In this document: positions 45,545 to 53,889 of the stretch, piece by piece
How positions within the stretch are numbered: the stretch's first letter is position 1
How the letters are laid out: each line of letters begins with the position of its first letter
Source: Chloroflexota bacterium
GTDB lineage: Bacteria; Chloroflexota; UBA11872; VXOZ01
Length of the DNA stretch: 64,000 bases
Assembly: GCA_026710945.1 (NCBI GenBank)
Contig: JAPOQA010000054.1
Span: forward strand, 1-64,000
Direction of reading: 5' to 3'
Notes under the pieces: model-generated
The model's database searches: none
What the model was told of the DNA's origin: nothing
What the model saw: the letters and a program-made list of their open reading frames with translations, nothing else
Program-made: the position numbers and the translations under genes

Positions 45545-46447
45545 ATGCGTAAGATCGGCATAGTGGATTTCGATACGTCCCACGTGGTGCAGTTCACGAA
45601 GCGGCTCAACCACATAGACATCGATGAGGATCAATGGGTGGACGGCGGAACCGTCGTCATGGGATTCCCGGGAGAGTCGCGGGTTTCGCCTGAGCGAGTC
45701 CCTGGATACACGGAAGAGCTCAGAGAAATGGGCGTGCAGATTGTCGATAGTCCGTCGGAGTTGATAGGCGCCGTTGATGCGGTGTTTATCGAATCCAATG
45801 AGGGCGGCGTCCATCTTGGACACGCCAAGCCCTTCCTGGAGGCCGGTCTGCCGCTCTTCATCGACAAGCCCTATGCCGCTACCACGGCGCAGGCCCGCGC
45901 CATCGCCGACTTGGCGGCACAGCACGGCGTGCCCATCTTTTCCGCCTCCTCACTGCGCTATACGGAAACAGTGATGGAAGTCCAAGCATCGCTGGCGGGG
46001 GAGGGCGGCGCGGTGGGGGCATTTGTGCATAGTCCGGGCTCCGAACACTACGCAAACCCAGGACTGCTCAATTACGGCATTCACGGCGTTGAGGTGCTCT
46101 ATTCCCTGATGGGGCCCGGTTGCCAAGAGGTGTGGGCCGCTCGCACCGACGGCGCGGATCATGTGACGGGGCGTTGGGATGGCGGCCGCTTGGGTACTGT
46201 CCGCGCGATCCGGAGTGGGAGCGCCGGCTATGGGTTGACGGTATATTCTGAGAAGCAGACCGTTACCACCAGTATCGACGCCAGCAACAACTACCGGAAT
46301 CTCTTGCGGGAGATCATGAAAATGCTCGAAAGCGGCACTCCGCCGCTGGCAATCGAAGAGACCATTGAAATAATTTCGTTCATCGAAGCTGCGTATCGGT
46401 CCAGTCAGAATGGCGGCGCGGCAACAAGGCTGGAAACAGCATCATAG
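45545..46447 (+). CDS. Gfo/Idh/MocA family oxidoreductase
   Basis: A 300-residue NAD(P)-dependent oxidoreductase-like protein. It begins with a Rossmann strand (RKIGIVDFDTSH) and continues with AVFIESNEGGVHLGHAKPFLEAG and the DKP variant (FIDKPYA) of the family's EKP motif. The substrate-binding half is shorter than in typical 340-380-residue members. It probably acts on a sugar or cyclitol, but the substrate is unknown. ATG at 45545 is preferred over GTG three codons upstream because GGAG is well placed. The gene ends before a strong hairpin. Confidence 0.85.
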   Translation: MRKIGIVDFDTSHVVQFTKRLNHIDIDEDQWVDGGTVVMGFPGESRVSPERVPGYTEELREMGVQIVDSPSELIGAVDAVFIESNEGGVHLGHAKPFLEAGLPLFIDKPYAATTAQARAIADLAAQHGVPIFSASSLRYTETVMEVQASLAGEGGAVGAFVHSPGSEHYANPGLLNYGIHGVEVLYSLMGPGCQEVWAARTDGADHVTGRWDGGRLGTVRAIRSGSAGYGLTVYSEKQTVTTSIDASNNYRNLLREIMKMLESGTPPLAIEETIEIISFIEAAYRSSQNGGAATRLETAS

Positions 46448-46556
46448 ACTGCTGGGGCTGAGATCGTCCTTGTTCCTTCTGCCGCTTCCGGCTGGATTAC
46501 TAAGGGGACTGCCGCATGGCCTAGCGTCACCGAGAAGCTATGGCGCGATTTGCTGA

Positions 46557-46590
46557 AAGGAGATTGAGTGTAACGGCACTCAATCTCCTT
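46557..46590 (+). terminator. Rho-independent-type terminator
   Basis: A perfect 14-bp stem (arms AAGGAGATTGAGTG at 46557-46570 and its complement at 46577-46590) with a 6-base loop is followed by CTTGTCTT. It lies about 110 bases after the oxidoreductase gene. Confidence 0.8.
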
Positions 46591-46930
46591 CTTGTCTTCC
46601 CTGGGAGACATTCGCACATCCCTTGTTAGTGGCGCTGAGTCGTTTCGCCACCGAGAGGGAGTGCCGGAGCTTGTCCCTTACGCGATACGGGACGACGGTG
46701 TGGCCTCGTCCATTTCACCAAATGCCGCGTGGTCTCTCGAGTTACATTACCGTTTGAAGAGGGTGAATAGTCTACTCAGCTTCTCAGTCAAGCAAAAGGT
46801 CTTGACGCCCCTAAGCACAAATGTCAATATGTGCCTACATGGCAAGTATTCACATGGCACTGATTTAAAGGTGCTACCATGGAATGAGGCAAATGCATAT
46901 GAAGATTTAAGACTATTCGAGGAGCCAGAG
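46591..46930. other. intergenic region upstream of ArsA-type gene
   Basis: 340 bases between the terminator and the chosen ArsA start. The ArsA reading frame happens to stay open through it, but the translation has no family similarity and begins inside the terminator tail. AT content rises near 46830-46920, where a promoter is likely. Confidence 0.45.
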
Positions 46931-48118
46931 GTGGCAGAGCGCGTCTTACTCTATACCGGCAAAGGAGGGGTAGGCAAAACCACGTGTGCTGCCGCCACCG
47001 CGTTGCGGTGCGCAGAGCTCGGCTACCGCACGGTTGTCCTCAGCACGGATTCCGCGCACAGCCTGGGTGATTCTCTGGACATCGAGCTGGGGCCGGAACC
47101 CAAGAAGATTGCACCAAATCTATGGGCGCAGGAGACTGATGTCTACTACAACTTGCGCAAACATTGGGGCACCGTACAGGCTTGGCTGAGCGCACTCTTG
47201 GCATGGCGCGGCATAGATGAGACGCTCGCCGAGGAAATGGCAATTCTGCCCGGCATGGAGGAGTTGTCGAGCCTGCTCTGGGTGAATATGCACCATGAGT
47301 CAAATGAGTTCGACGCCGTGGTAGTTGACTGCGCGCCTACCGCCGAGACACTGCGACTGCTGGCTTTTCCGGAGGATGCCCGCTGGTGGCTGGAGCGCAT
47401 TCTGCCCCTTAAACGGCGTGTGGCACGGGTAGTGAATCCAGTCCTTGAATCGGTTTTGGGGGTCCCCACGCCAGGCAGTGAGGTCTTCAATCAGGCTGAA
47501 GACCTGGTGCGGCAGTTGGGAAGGCTGCGCGACCTCTTGGCCGATCGGCAACGTGCTTCGGTGCGCTTGGTATTGAATCCGGAGCGTATGGTAATCCGCG
47601 AGGCGCAGCGGACGCTTACCTACCTGACTCTCTACGGTTACGGCACTGACCTCGTCATCTGCAACCGAGTGCTGCCGGATAGCGTGCAGGATTCCTACTT
47701 CACGGCGTGGCATGAGGCCCAGAAGAAGCATTTGCAGTTCATCCATGAGGCTTTCTCACCGCTGCCGACACGGCGGGTGCCCCTCTTTGCTCAAGAGGCC
47801 GTGGGACTTGAGATGTTGAAGCAGACGGCATCCGTGCTCTTTGCGGAAGACGACCCGCTAAAGCTCTACTATGACGGACAAAGCCATACCGTACAGCGGG
47901 AAGACGGGGGCTATATCTTGGACATTGATTTACCCTTTGGACAGAAAGGGAACATCGACGTGGTGAAGAGGGGAGATGAACTCACAGTGCGCATAGGCGT
48001 GTATCGCCGCAACATTGTGCTTCCCACAGTCCTTGCCCGGCTCTCTCCAGGCACGGCACGGCTAGAGGACCGAACCTTGCGTATTCCCTTTGCTGACCAT
48101 GTGGAAACCGCAGTTTAG
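46931..48118 (+). CDS. ArsA-family ATPase with HSP20-like tail
   Basis: A 395-residue P-loop ATPase of the ArsA/GET3 type. The deviant Walker A is TGKGGVGKTT, followed by the ArsA switch motif STDSAHSLGDSLD and VVVDCAPTAETLRLL. The C-terminal ~90 residues (GGYILDIDLPFGQKGNIDV to LRIPFA) match the ArsA HSP20-like domain. GET3-type proteins target tail-anchored proteins; arsenite function needs ArsB and metal-binding cysteines, which are not seen. The GTG start is chosen because GAGGAG lies six bases upstream and the family always begins just before the P-loop. Substrate is unknown. Confidence 0.87.
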   Translation: MAERVLLYTGKGGVGKTTCAAATALRCAELGYRTVVLSTDSAHSLGDSLDIELGPEPKKIAPNLWAQETDVYYNLRKHWGTVQAWLSALLAWRGIDETLAEEMAILPGMEELSSLLWVNMHHESNEFDAVVVDCAPTAETLRLLAFPEDARWWLERILPLKRRVARVVNPVLESVLGVPTPGSEVFNQAEDLVRQLGRLRDLLADRQRASVRLVLNPERMVIREAQRTLTYLTLYGYGTDLVICNRVLPDSVQDSYFTAWHEAQKKHLQFIHEAFSPLPTRRVPLFAQEAVGLEMLKQTASVLFAEDDPLKLYYDGQSHTVQREDGGYILDIDLPFGQKGNIDVVKRGDELTVRIGVYRRNIVLPTVLARLSPGTARLEDRTLRIPFADHVETAV

Positions 48119-48334
48119 CACCCTGTCAAGCTCGCTCCGGCAGCTCTCGACTTGGAGTGACGAAGGGTCAGTGTGACGAAAAGTCGGCGAGAAGGCACAT
48201 GAGAAAGGCGGCGATCATTTCATCGTCGAGGTGGACTTGCAGATCGTTCCCTTCAGAGTAAATTGTATTGAAAGGTCTTAACGAGCGCGTGGCAGCATGT
48301 GCTCACTTGCAGCCAAAGATTAAGGAGACAGCAC

Positions 48335-49126
48335 ATGGATCTTGAGTTAAATGGTAAAACAGCTATCGTGTCCGCGGGAAGCAAGGGTCTTGGCAAGGCA
48401 ATCGCCCTGGGCTTGGCCAAGGAAGGGGCGCGGGTTGCAATCTGTTCACGCAGTCCGGACAACCTTTCGCAGGCAGCCCAGGAAATTCAAGCCGTAGCCG
48501 AATTTGAGGTGCTGGCCGTTCCCGTAGACGTAATGAAACCCGATGCAATTGAGAATTTCGTTAACACTATCGTGCAGCGGCAGGGCAAGATCGACATTCT
48601 GGTGAATAATGCCGGCGGTCCGCCGGTGGGTACATTTGCAGACTTCGAAGACGAGGACTGGGAAAACGCATTCAATCTTACATTCATGAGCGTCGTACGC
48701 TTTGTACGCGCAGTGCTGCCTCATATGCGAAAAACCGATGGTGGGAGGATCATCAATGTCACCTCAACCTCGGTAAAACAACCCCTGGAAAACCTCTTGC
48801 TTTCAAATTCAATTCGTCCTGCCGTCATCGGCTTAGCCAAGTCTCTAGCGAATGAATTGGCGGCTGACGGCATACTTGTAAACAACATCTGCCCCGGCAG
48901 CATCTATACAGACCGGATCAAGGACAATGTGGCCGCCCAGGTGAAGGCGACCGGCCAGTCCGAAGAAAGCATCATGCAAGAGTATGAGGCCAAGATTCCC
49001 CTGAGTCGTCTGGGAACACCGGTGGAGCTGGCGGATCTGGCGGTTTTTCTGGCGTCCCCGCGGGCAAGCTACATAACCGGGGCTACCCTTCAGGTAGACG
49101 GCGGGCTCGTTCGCTCCATCATGTAG
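48335..49126 (+). CDS. short-chain dehydrogenase/reductase
   Basis: A 263-residue SDR with SAGSKGLGKAIALGLAKEG at the nucleotide site, NNAGGPPVG, and ITGATLQVDGG near the end. The catalytic Y-x-x-x-K is not intact: the corresponding segment reads LLLSNSIRPAVIGLAKS, with Ser in place of Tyr. Divergent 'SDR family oxidoreductase' groups with GGPP and SNSIR share this change, so it is a subfamily feature rather than a mutation (inference). The ATG has AAGGAGA upstream. It is convergent with pyrD, 21 bases apart. The gap 48119-48334 shows no gene. Confidence 0.88.
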   Translation: MDLELNGKTAIVSAGSKGLGKAIALGLAKEGARVAICSRSPDNLSQAAQEIQAVAEFEVLAVPVDVMKPDAIENFVNTIVQRQGKIDILVNNAGGPPVGTFADFEDEDWENAFNLTFMSVVRFVRAVLPHMRKTDGGRIINVTSTSVKQPLENLLLSNSIRPAVIGLAKSLANELAADGILVNNICPGSIYTDRIKDNVAAQVKATGQSEESIMQEYEAKIPLSRLGTPVELADLAVFLASPRASYITGATLQVDGGLVRSIM

Positions 49127-49147
49127 CGACCGGCCGCACAGGGCATC

Positions 49148-50098
49148 TTAGGTAGCCGGAATCCCGGCGCGCTGGGGTAGCGCCACTCCAATGATGTCCT
49201 GAATGCTCGCCAACCCTTCTCTCGCGCCGTAGTCTCTCAGTCCTGCAATGATATCCAAGGGCGCACGATGGTTGTAGAAGTTCGCCGTGCCGACTTGAAC
49301 GGCTGTCGCTCCCGCCATGAGGAACATGAGGGCATCATCGGTGGTACCGATACCGCCAATTCCAATAATTGGTATGTCTACCAGAGGCGCGACGGCGTAG
49401 ACGAGGCGGAGTGCAATGCTGCGCACCGCCGGGCCGGATAGACCACCGGTTGTCGTAGCCAGCGCGGGACGCTTCTGCTCTACGTCGATGGCAAGTCCGG
49501 TTACGGTATTCATGATTGCCAAAGCATGCGCTCCGGCATCGGCTACGGCGGCGGCAACCGGCCGTATGTCCGTAATATTCGGCGTCAGTTTGACGATCAA
49601 GGGTAGGGAAGAGCGCTCGCTGACGGCTTGCGTAAGCGCGCCGGCCATGGTCGGTTCGGTGCCGAAGTCGAGACCGTGGGCAACGTTCGGGCACGATATA
49701 TTGAGTTCGAGTGCGGCGATTCCCGGCACGCCGTCCAACATTTCGGCAATGGTAACGTACTCTTCCAATGAGGCTCCCGCCACATTGGCAATTACCGGCA
49801 CATCCCATTTCTCCCAGAGCGGCGCCTTTTCGCGGATCAATGCCTCTACGCCGATATTCTGCAAGCCGATGGCATTCAGCATGCCGCCCGGCACCTCTAC
49901 GATGCGGGGCATAGAATTGCCGCTACGCGGCTTCAGCGTGACAGCTTTGGCAGAAATGGCGCCGAGGCGGTTCACGTCGTAGATGGGCGCGTACTCCGTG
50001 CCGTAGCCAAACGTGCCGGAGGCCGTAATCACGGGATTCTTGAGTATGAGTCCTGTCGGGTGGCGGGGCGCAATGTTCACTTCCAATTGCGGCATCAT
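49148..50098 (-). CDS. pyrD: dihydroorotate dehydrogenase, class 1
   Basis: A 316-residue flavoprotein oxidising dihydroorotate to orotate in pyrimidine synthesis. It has ITASGTFGYGTEYAPIYD, LNAIGLQNIGVE, the catalytic Cys in LELNISCPNVAHGLDFG, VKLTPNITDIRPVA and IGIGGIGTTDDALMFLMAGA. The Cys base and the TASGTFG start point to class 1B, which normally works with the PyrK electron-transfer subunit; no pyrK is in the window. The ATG at 50098 has AGG upstream and begins the conserved part; about 100 further open codons are not conserved. Confidence 0.92.
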   Translation of the reverse strand: MMPQLEVNIAPRHPTGLILKNPVITASGTFGYGTEYAPIYDVNRLGAISAKAVTLKPRSGNSMPRIVEVPGGMLNAIGLQNIGVEALIREKAPLWEKWDVPVIANVAGASLEEYVTIAEMLDGVPGIAALELNISCPNVAHGLDFGTEPTMAGALTQAVSERSSLPLIVKLTPNITDIRPVAAAVADAGAHALAIMNTVTGLAIDVEQKRPALATTTGGLSGPAVRSIALRLVYAVAPLVDIPIIGIGGIGTTDDALMFLMAGATAVQVGTANFYNHRAPLDIIAGLRDYGAREGLASIQDIIGVALPQRAGIPAT

Positions 50099-50238
50099 AA
50101 CCTGCCTGACAGTGCGAACTCTCGAGGGTGGAAGTAGCCCGCGGAAAGTGGGTCTCGCTGTATCTACTCCCGCTGTCCCTGGCGCGAAATACGGGCTGGT
50201 GCACGGCGCACTCACTGTACCATATGACAAGCATGGGG

Positions 50239-50244
50239 TATACT
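50239..50244 (+). promoter_or_regulatory. candidate -10 element for rpmE
   Basis: TATACT, inside TATACTGGTA, lies about 130 bases upstream of rpmE. The same decamer occurs just upstream of the tRNA-Arg gene. The -35 region is weak in both cases. Confidence 0.35.
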
Positions 50245-50370
50245 GGTAGCACATATGATCCTCGCCGCTGCCTGCCCTTGACCAGGGGATAGGAAGCACG
50301 CAATTCAAGCGCATGGCGAGAGAATTCGCTTCATATATTGAGAGAACAAGCTGTTGAAGAGGAAGAGAAA

Positions 50371-50589
50371 ATGAAAGCTGACATTCATCCAACCTATCAC
50401 GAGCAAGCATCAATCGTATGCAGTTGCGGCAACACGTTCACAACCGGATCAACTGCGGAGTCGCTGCGCGTCGACCTCTGTTCGAAGTGTCACCCCTTTT
50501 ACACCGGCCAGCAGAAACTGGTAGATACGGAGGGTCAAGTTGACCGCTTCATGCAGAGGATGAGACGTTCGAAGCGGCTACAGAAGTAG
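50371..50589 (+). CDS. rpmE: 50S ribosomal protein L31
   Basis: A 72-residue L31 of the zinc-binding C+ type: C-S-C-G near residue 17 and C-S-K-C-H near 37-40 form the four-cysteine site. The start KADIHPTY and [18 protein letters not shown] are typical of the protein. The ATG is preceded by AGAGGAAGAG. It opens the conserved cluster rpmE-DUF1385-prfA-prmC. The C+ form suggests zinc-replete growth unless a C- paralogue exists elsewhere. Confidence 0.96.
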   Translation: MKADIHPTYHEQASIVCSCGNTFTTGSTAESLRVDLCSKCHPFYTGQQKLVDTEGQVDRFMQRMRRSKRLQK

Positions 50590-50766
50590 CGTTGGCCGTT
50601 TCCCTGCACGCACGATCTAAAGTCTCGCTCTTGTGCTGACGTTGCAGAGTGTTGTCAAGAGTCTTGGCCCTGTAGAAGGTGAGATGTGTGTACTCAAGAC
50701 GGGAGTAACTGCCAAGTGAGGTTGGTTGTAGCGTTGGATGGATAGGCGCCACCCGGTTTGGGAAGT

Positions 50767-51690
50767 ATGGCACGGTCCCTTTACGGCGGACAAGCGGTTT
50801 TGGAAGGTGTGATGATGCGCGGTCATCGCCACGTGGCGGTGGCCGTTCGGCATCCTGAGGGGCACATCGTGACGTGCGCCGAGGCCCTTCCCCAGCGACT
50901 TTACGGAGGAAGGACAAGCAAGATTCCGTTTGTGCGAGGCATGGCCCTACTGTGGGACGCTTTGGCGTTGGGCACCCGGGCGCTTTCGTTTTCTGCTCAG
51001 GTGGCAGAGGCCGACGAGCGTGATGAGGACGAACCGGAGCACTTACCTTCCGCCGCCTCAGTGCGCGTGCCTATGCTCAATTCCTTGGCGTTAGGAATTG
51101 GTCTCTTCTTCGTCATGCCGATGATTGTCGCCGGCTTTATGCACGGTCTGATTGGAAGTGCCGTAGGAACCAATCTCATCGAGGGACTGATACGGCTTCT
51201 CACGTTCATTGGCTATCTATGGCTCATTGGAAATTCACCGAAGATCGCGCGGGTATTTGCATACCACGGTGCCGAACACAAAGCTGTCCACGCGCAGGAA
51301 CAGGGCATTGAGTTGAAGCCTGAATCCGTGCAGACCTGCTCCACTGCCCATCCACGCTGCGGCACGGCCCTGCTACTGGTAGTGGTAGCATTGAGTGTGA
51401 TCTTGTTTGCGTCCTTGGGGCATCCGCCATTGTGGCTGCGAGTGCTCTCTCGTATACTGCTGGTCCCGCTACTCATCGGTGTCTCTTACGAGTGGCTGCG
51501 CTTTTCGGCAACTCACTTTCAGCAGCTTCTTGTGCGCGCGCTCGTGTGGCCCGGTCTGCTCATGCAGTCTCTGACAACACGTGAGCCGGATGGCGATCAA
51601 GTTGCAGTTGCCATTGCCGCCTTGCAGGCTGTGATGGCGGCAGATGAGCGGGCGCGAAACGAATCTTTGCATGCAGCGAGTAGTGCGTGA
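50767..51690 (+). CDS. DUF1385 family membrane protein
   Basis: A 307-residue protein of the DUF1385 family, almost always found beside prfA in Firmicutes and Chloroflexota. It begins YGGQAVLEGVMMRG (family signature), has about four to five membrane helices (from residue ~95), and a conserved polar motif FAYHGAEHKAVHAQE followed by TAHPRCGTALLL, which looks metal-binding. The biochemical function is unknown. The exact start is uncertain: an ATG at 50767 and a TTG three codons upstream are both possible. prfA starts 17 bases after the stop. Confidence 0.88.
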   Translation: MARSLYGGQAVLEGVMMRGHRHVAVAVRHPEGHIVTCAEALPQRLYGGRTSKIPFVRGMALLWDALALGTRALSFSAQVAEADERDEDEPEHLPSAASVRVPMLNSLALGIGLFFVMPMIVAGFMHGLIGSAVGTNLIEGLIRLLTFIGYLWLIGNSPKIARVFAYHGAEHKAVHAQEQGIELKPESVQTCSTAHPRCGTALLLVVVALSVILFASLGHPPLWLRVLSRILLVPLLIGVSYEWLRFSATHFQQLLVRALVWPGLLMQSLTTREPDGDQVAVAIAALQAVMAADERARNESLHAASSA

Positions 51691-51706
51691 GGTATTGTAA
51701 CGAACG

Positions 51707-52777
51707 ATGTTAGAAAAACTAGCCGAAATCGAAGCGCGCTATCAGGAACTCAATCTGCTCATGGCCGAGCATAGCAGCAACATTCCTCAAATCACTGCAT
51801 TCGCCAAGGAACAGGCCTCTTTGGAAAAGGTAGTTGTCCTCTATAACAACCTCCGGCGGGTGGATAGAGAAATCAGCGGTGCTGAAGAATTGTTGGCTGA
51901 AGAGGATGACGACGAGCTCCTGGAGATGGCGCGGCTCGAAATACAGCAACTTGAGACGGAAAAAGAGTCGCTCATGGAGCGGACCCGGGCTGCCTTGGTG
52001 CCGAAAGATCCAAACGACGACCGCAATGTCATCATGGAGATTCGTGCCGGCACGGGAGGCGATGAAGCAGGGCTCTTTGCTGCCGACCTCTTTCGCCTGT
52101 ATAACCTCTTTGCGGAAAAGCAGGGCTGGAAGACGGAGTTCTTGTCATCCAGTCCGACGGGCATTGGCGGTTTCAAAGAGATCATCTTTCTCGTGAAAGG
52201 GCAAGGCGCTTTTAGCCGGCTCAAATTTGAAGGCGGTGTGCACCGTGTGCAGCGCGTTCCAGTTACTGAGACGAGCGGTCGCATCCATACCTCCACTGCC
52301 ACGGTCGCCGTATTGCCCGAAGCGCAGGATATCGACGTCAGCATCAGCCCGGACGATCTCTCAATCGACGTCTATCGCGCGAGCGGTCACGGCGGCCAGA
52401 GCGTGAACACTACCGACTCAGCCGTGCGCATTACCCATCTCCCCACTGGACTGGTGGTGACATGCCAGGATGAACGATCGCAGCAGCAGAACCGGATGCG
52501 TGCGTTGGCAGTCTTGCGGGCGCGCCTACTTGAATTGGAGCAGCGTAAGCAGCGGGAGGAAGAGTCTGCCATGCGTCGGAGCTTGGTTGGTACGGGAGAG
52601 CGGAGCGAGAAGATACGCACCTACAACTTTCCGCAGAACCGGCTGACCGATCATCGCATCAACCTTACCGTCTATAACCTGGACCAGTTGATGGACGGCA
52701 ACGTAGAAGGCATCGTGGACGCTCTCACAACCACGAACGAGTCAGAGCGTTTGGCTGCCGCCGGCTCGAAGGGCTAA
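51707..52777 (+). CDS. prfA: peptide chain release factor 1
   Basis: A 356-residue class I release factor recognising UAA and UAG. The tripeptide PVT at 185-187 is the RF1-type codon-recognition motif and the GGQ catalytic motif lies at 229-231 (SGHGGQSVNTTDSAVRITH). The Gln of GGQ is the target of PrmC, encoded directly downstream. Length is normal and no programmed frameshift is present (that occurs in RF2). Confidence 0.97.
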   Translation: MLEKLAEIEARYQELNLLMAEHSSNIPQITAFAKEQASLEKVVVLYNNLRRVDREISGAEELLAEEDDDELLEMARLEIQQLETEKESLMERTRAALVPKDPNDDRNVIMEIRAGTGGDEAGLFAADLFRLYNLFAEKQGWKTEFLSSSPTGIGGFKEIIFLVKGQGAFSRLKFEGGVHRVQRVPVTETSGRIHTSTATVAVLPEAQDIDVSISPDDLSIDVYRASGHGGQSVNTTDSAVRITHLPTGLVVTCQDERSQQQNRMRALAVLRARLLELEQRKQREEESAMRRSLVGTGERSEKIRTYNFPQNRLTDHRINLTVYNLDQLMDGNVEGIVDALTTTNESERLAAAGSKG

Positions 52778-52794
52778 GCCATTGGAACGCCGCC

Positions 52795-53820
52795 GTGCTC
52801 ACATCTTCAGCAACAAGATCTCCCGCATCGGGAAATGAAGCAGCCGCTGCTTCTCCGCAGGCACGCTCCCCAGGTGTGTACGCTGTCGCGACGGCGAGCA
52901 GTGGTCCCCAATCATCTTGCCTGCAGGACGTACTCCACTGGGCCTCACAGCAGCTCAAGGGGAGTGGCATTGACTCCCACGCCCGAGATGCGCGCGTACT
53001 CCTTAGGCATGTGTTGGACTGCACTGAAGTAGCCTTGGCCGGGGGAAACGTCCTATCGCTTTCGCCCGCGCAGGTGGCATCGTTTCGCGGCCATGTACAG
53101 CGCCGTCAGCAAGGTGAACCCGTTGCCTATATCGTTGGCAGGAAAGAGTTTATGGGACTGGACTTCGCCGTAGACCGGCGCGTCCTCATCCCTCGACCGG
53201 AAACGGAACTGCTGGTTGAGAAGGCGCTTGATCTGTTCGACTGCGATAGCAGCAACAGTTACCGTTTGCTCGGCCCGCCGATTTGCCACGGTATATCTCA
53301 CCCGCTCATCGCCGACATTGGCACGGGCAGCGGCGCGATTGCCGTGAGTATCGCCAAGGCGCTGCCGCGAGCCACTGTTTACGCCACAGATATTTCTGCC
53401 GAAGCGCTGGCATCGGCGCGGCGGAATGGAGTTGCTCACGGGGTTTCGGACAGGCTCGTCTTGCTGCAGGGAAGTTACCTACAGGCATTGCCTGAATCTG
53501 TCCACGTCATAGTCTGCAACCCGCCCTACATCCCACGAGAAGAGGTAGCGGGCCTAGACCGCGACGTGCGGGACTACGAGCCTACCATTGCACTTGCCTG
53601 CGGCGAGGACGGCCTTGATGCCTATCGGGCCTTATTTCCTGAACTCTCAACCTATCTCCTGCCCGGTGGTCACGCGCTCTTTGAAATAGGATTCGATATG
53701 GCAGAATGCTTGACCGCGCTGGCAGCACAACACCTACCGGACGCTCGCGCAGACGTTTACCAGGATCTGGCGGGGTTTGACAGGATACTCTGTATCTCCC
53801 AAATTTCACCGAATGCCTGA
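52795..53820 (+). CDS. prmC: release factor glutamine methyltransferase PrmC
   Basis: A 341-residue SAM-dependent methyltransferase that methylates the Gln of the GGQ motif in release factors. The SAM motif is ADIGTGSGAIAV (173-184) and the amide-binding motif is N-P-P-Y (242-245). The N-terminal domain carries LQDVLHWASQQLKGSGI. The first ~40 residues are low-complexity and may not be translated; an internal GTG at 52876 is another possible start. A 20-residue insertion near 150-168 (DSSNSYRLLGPPICHGISH) is not usual. It follows prfA by 17 bases. Confidence 0.94.
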   Translation: MLTSSATRSPASGNEAAAASPQARSPGVYAVATASSGPQSSCLQDVLHWASQQLKGSGIDSHARDARVLLRHVLDCTEVALAGGNVLSLSPAQVASFRGHVQRRQQGEPVAYIVGRKEFMGLDFAVDRRVLIPRPETELLVEKALDLFDCDSSNSYRLLGPPICHGISHPLIADIGTGSGAIAVSIAKALPRATVYATDISAEALASARRNGVAHGVSDRLVLLQGSYLQALPESVHVIVCNPPYIPREEVAGLDRDVRDYEPTIALACGEDGLDAYRALFPELSTYLLPGGHALFEIGFDMAECLTALAAQHLPDARADVYQDLAGFDRILCISQISPNA

Positions 53821-53889
53821 CGTGGCGGCAAGCGATGGCCGCTGACCGTGGCATAGACTCGGGACGCGCCCTATTGAGGAGTTTCACTC

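Noticed and set aside
46592-46930. N-terminal extension of the ArsA-type protein by 113 codons
   Set aside because: It starts inside the preceding terminator's tail, has no conserved residues, and a GTG with a GAGGAG site lies exactly at the family start.
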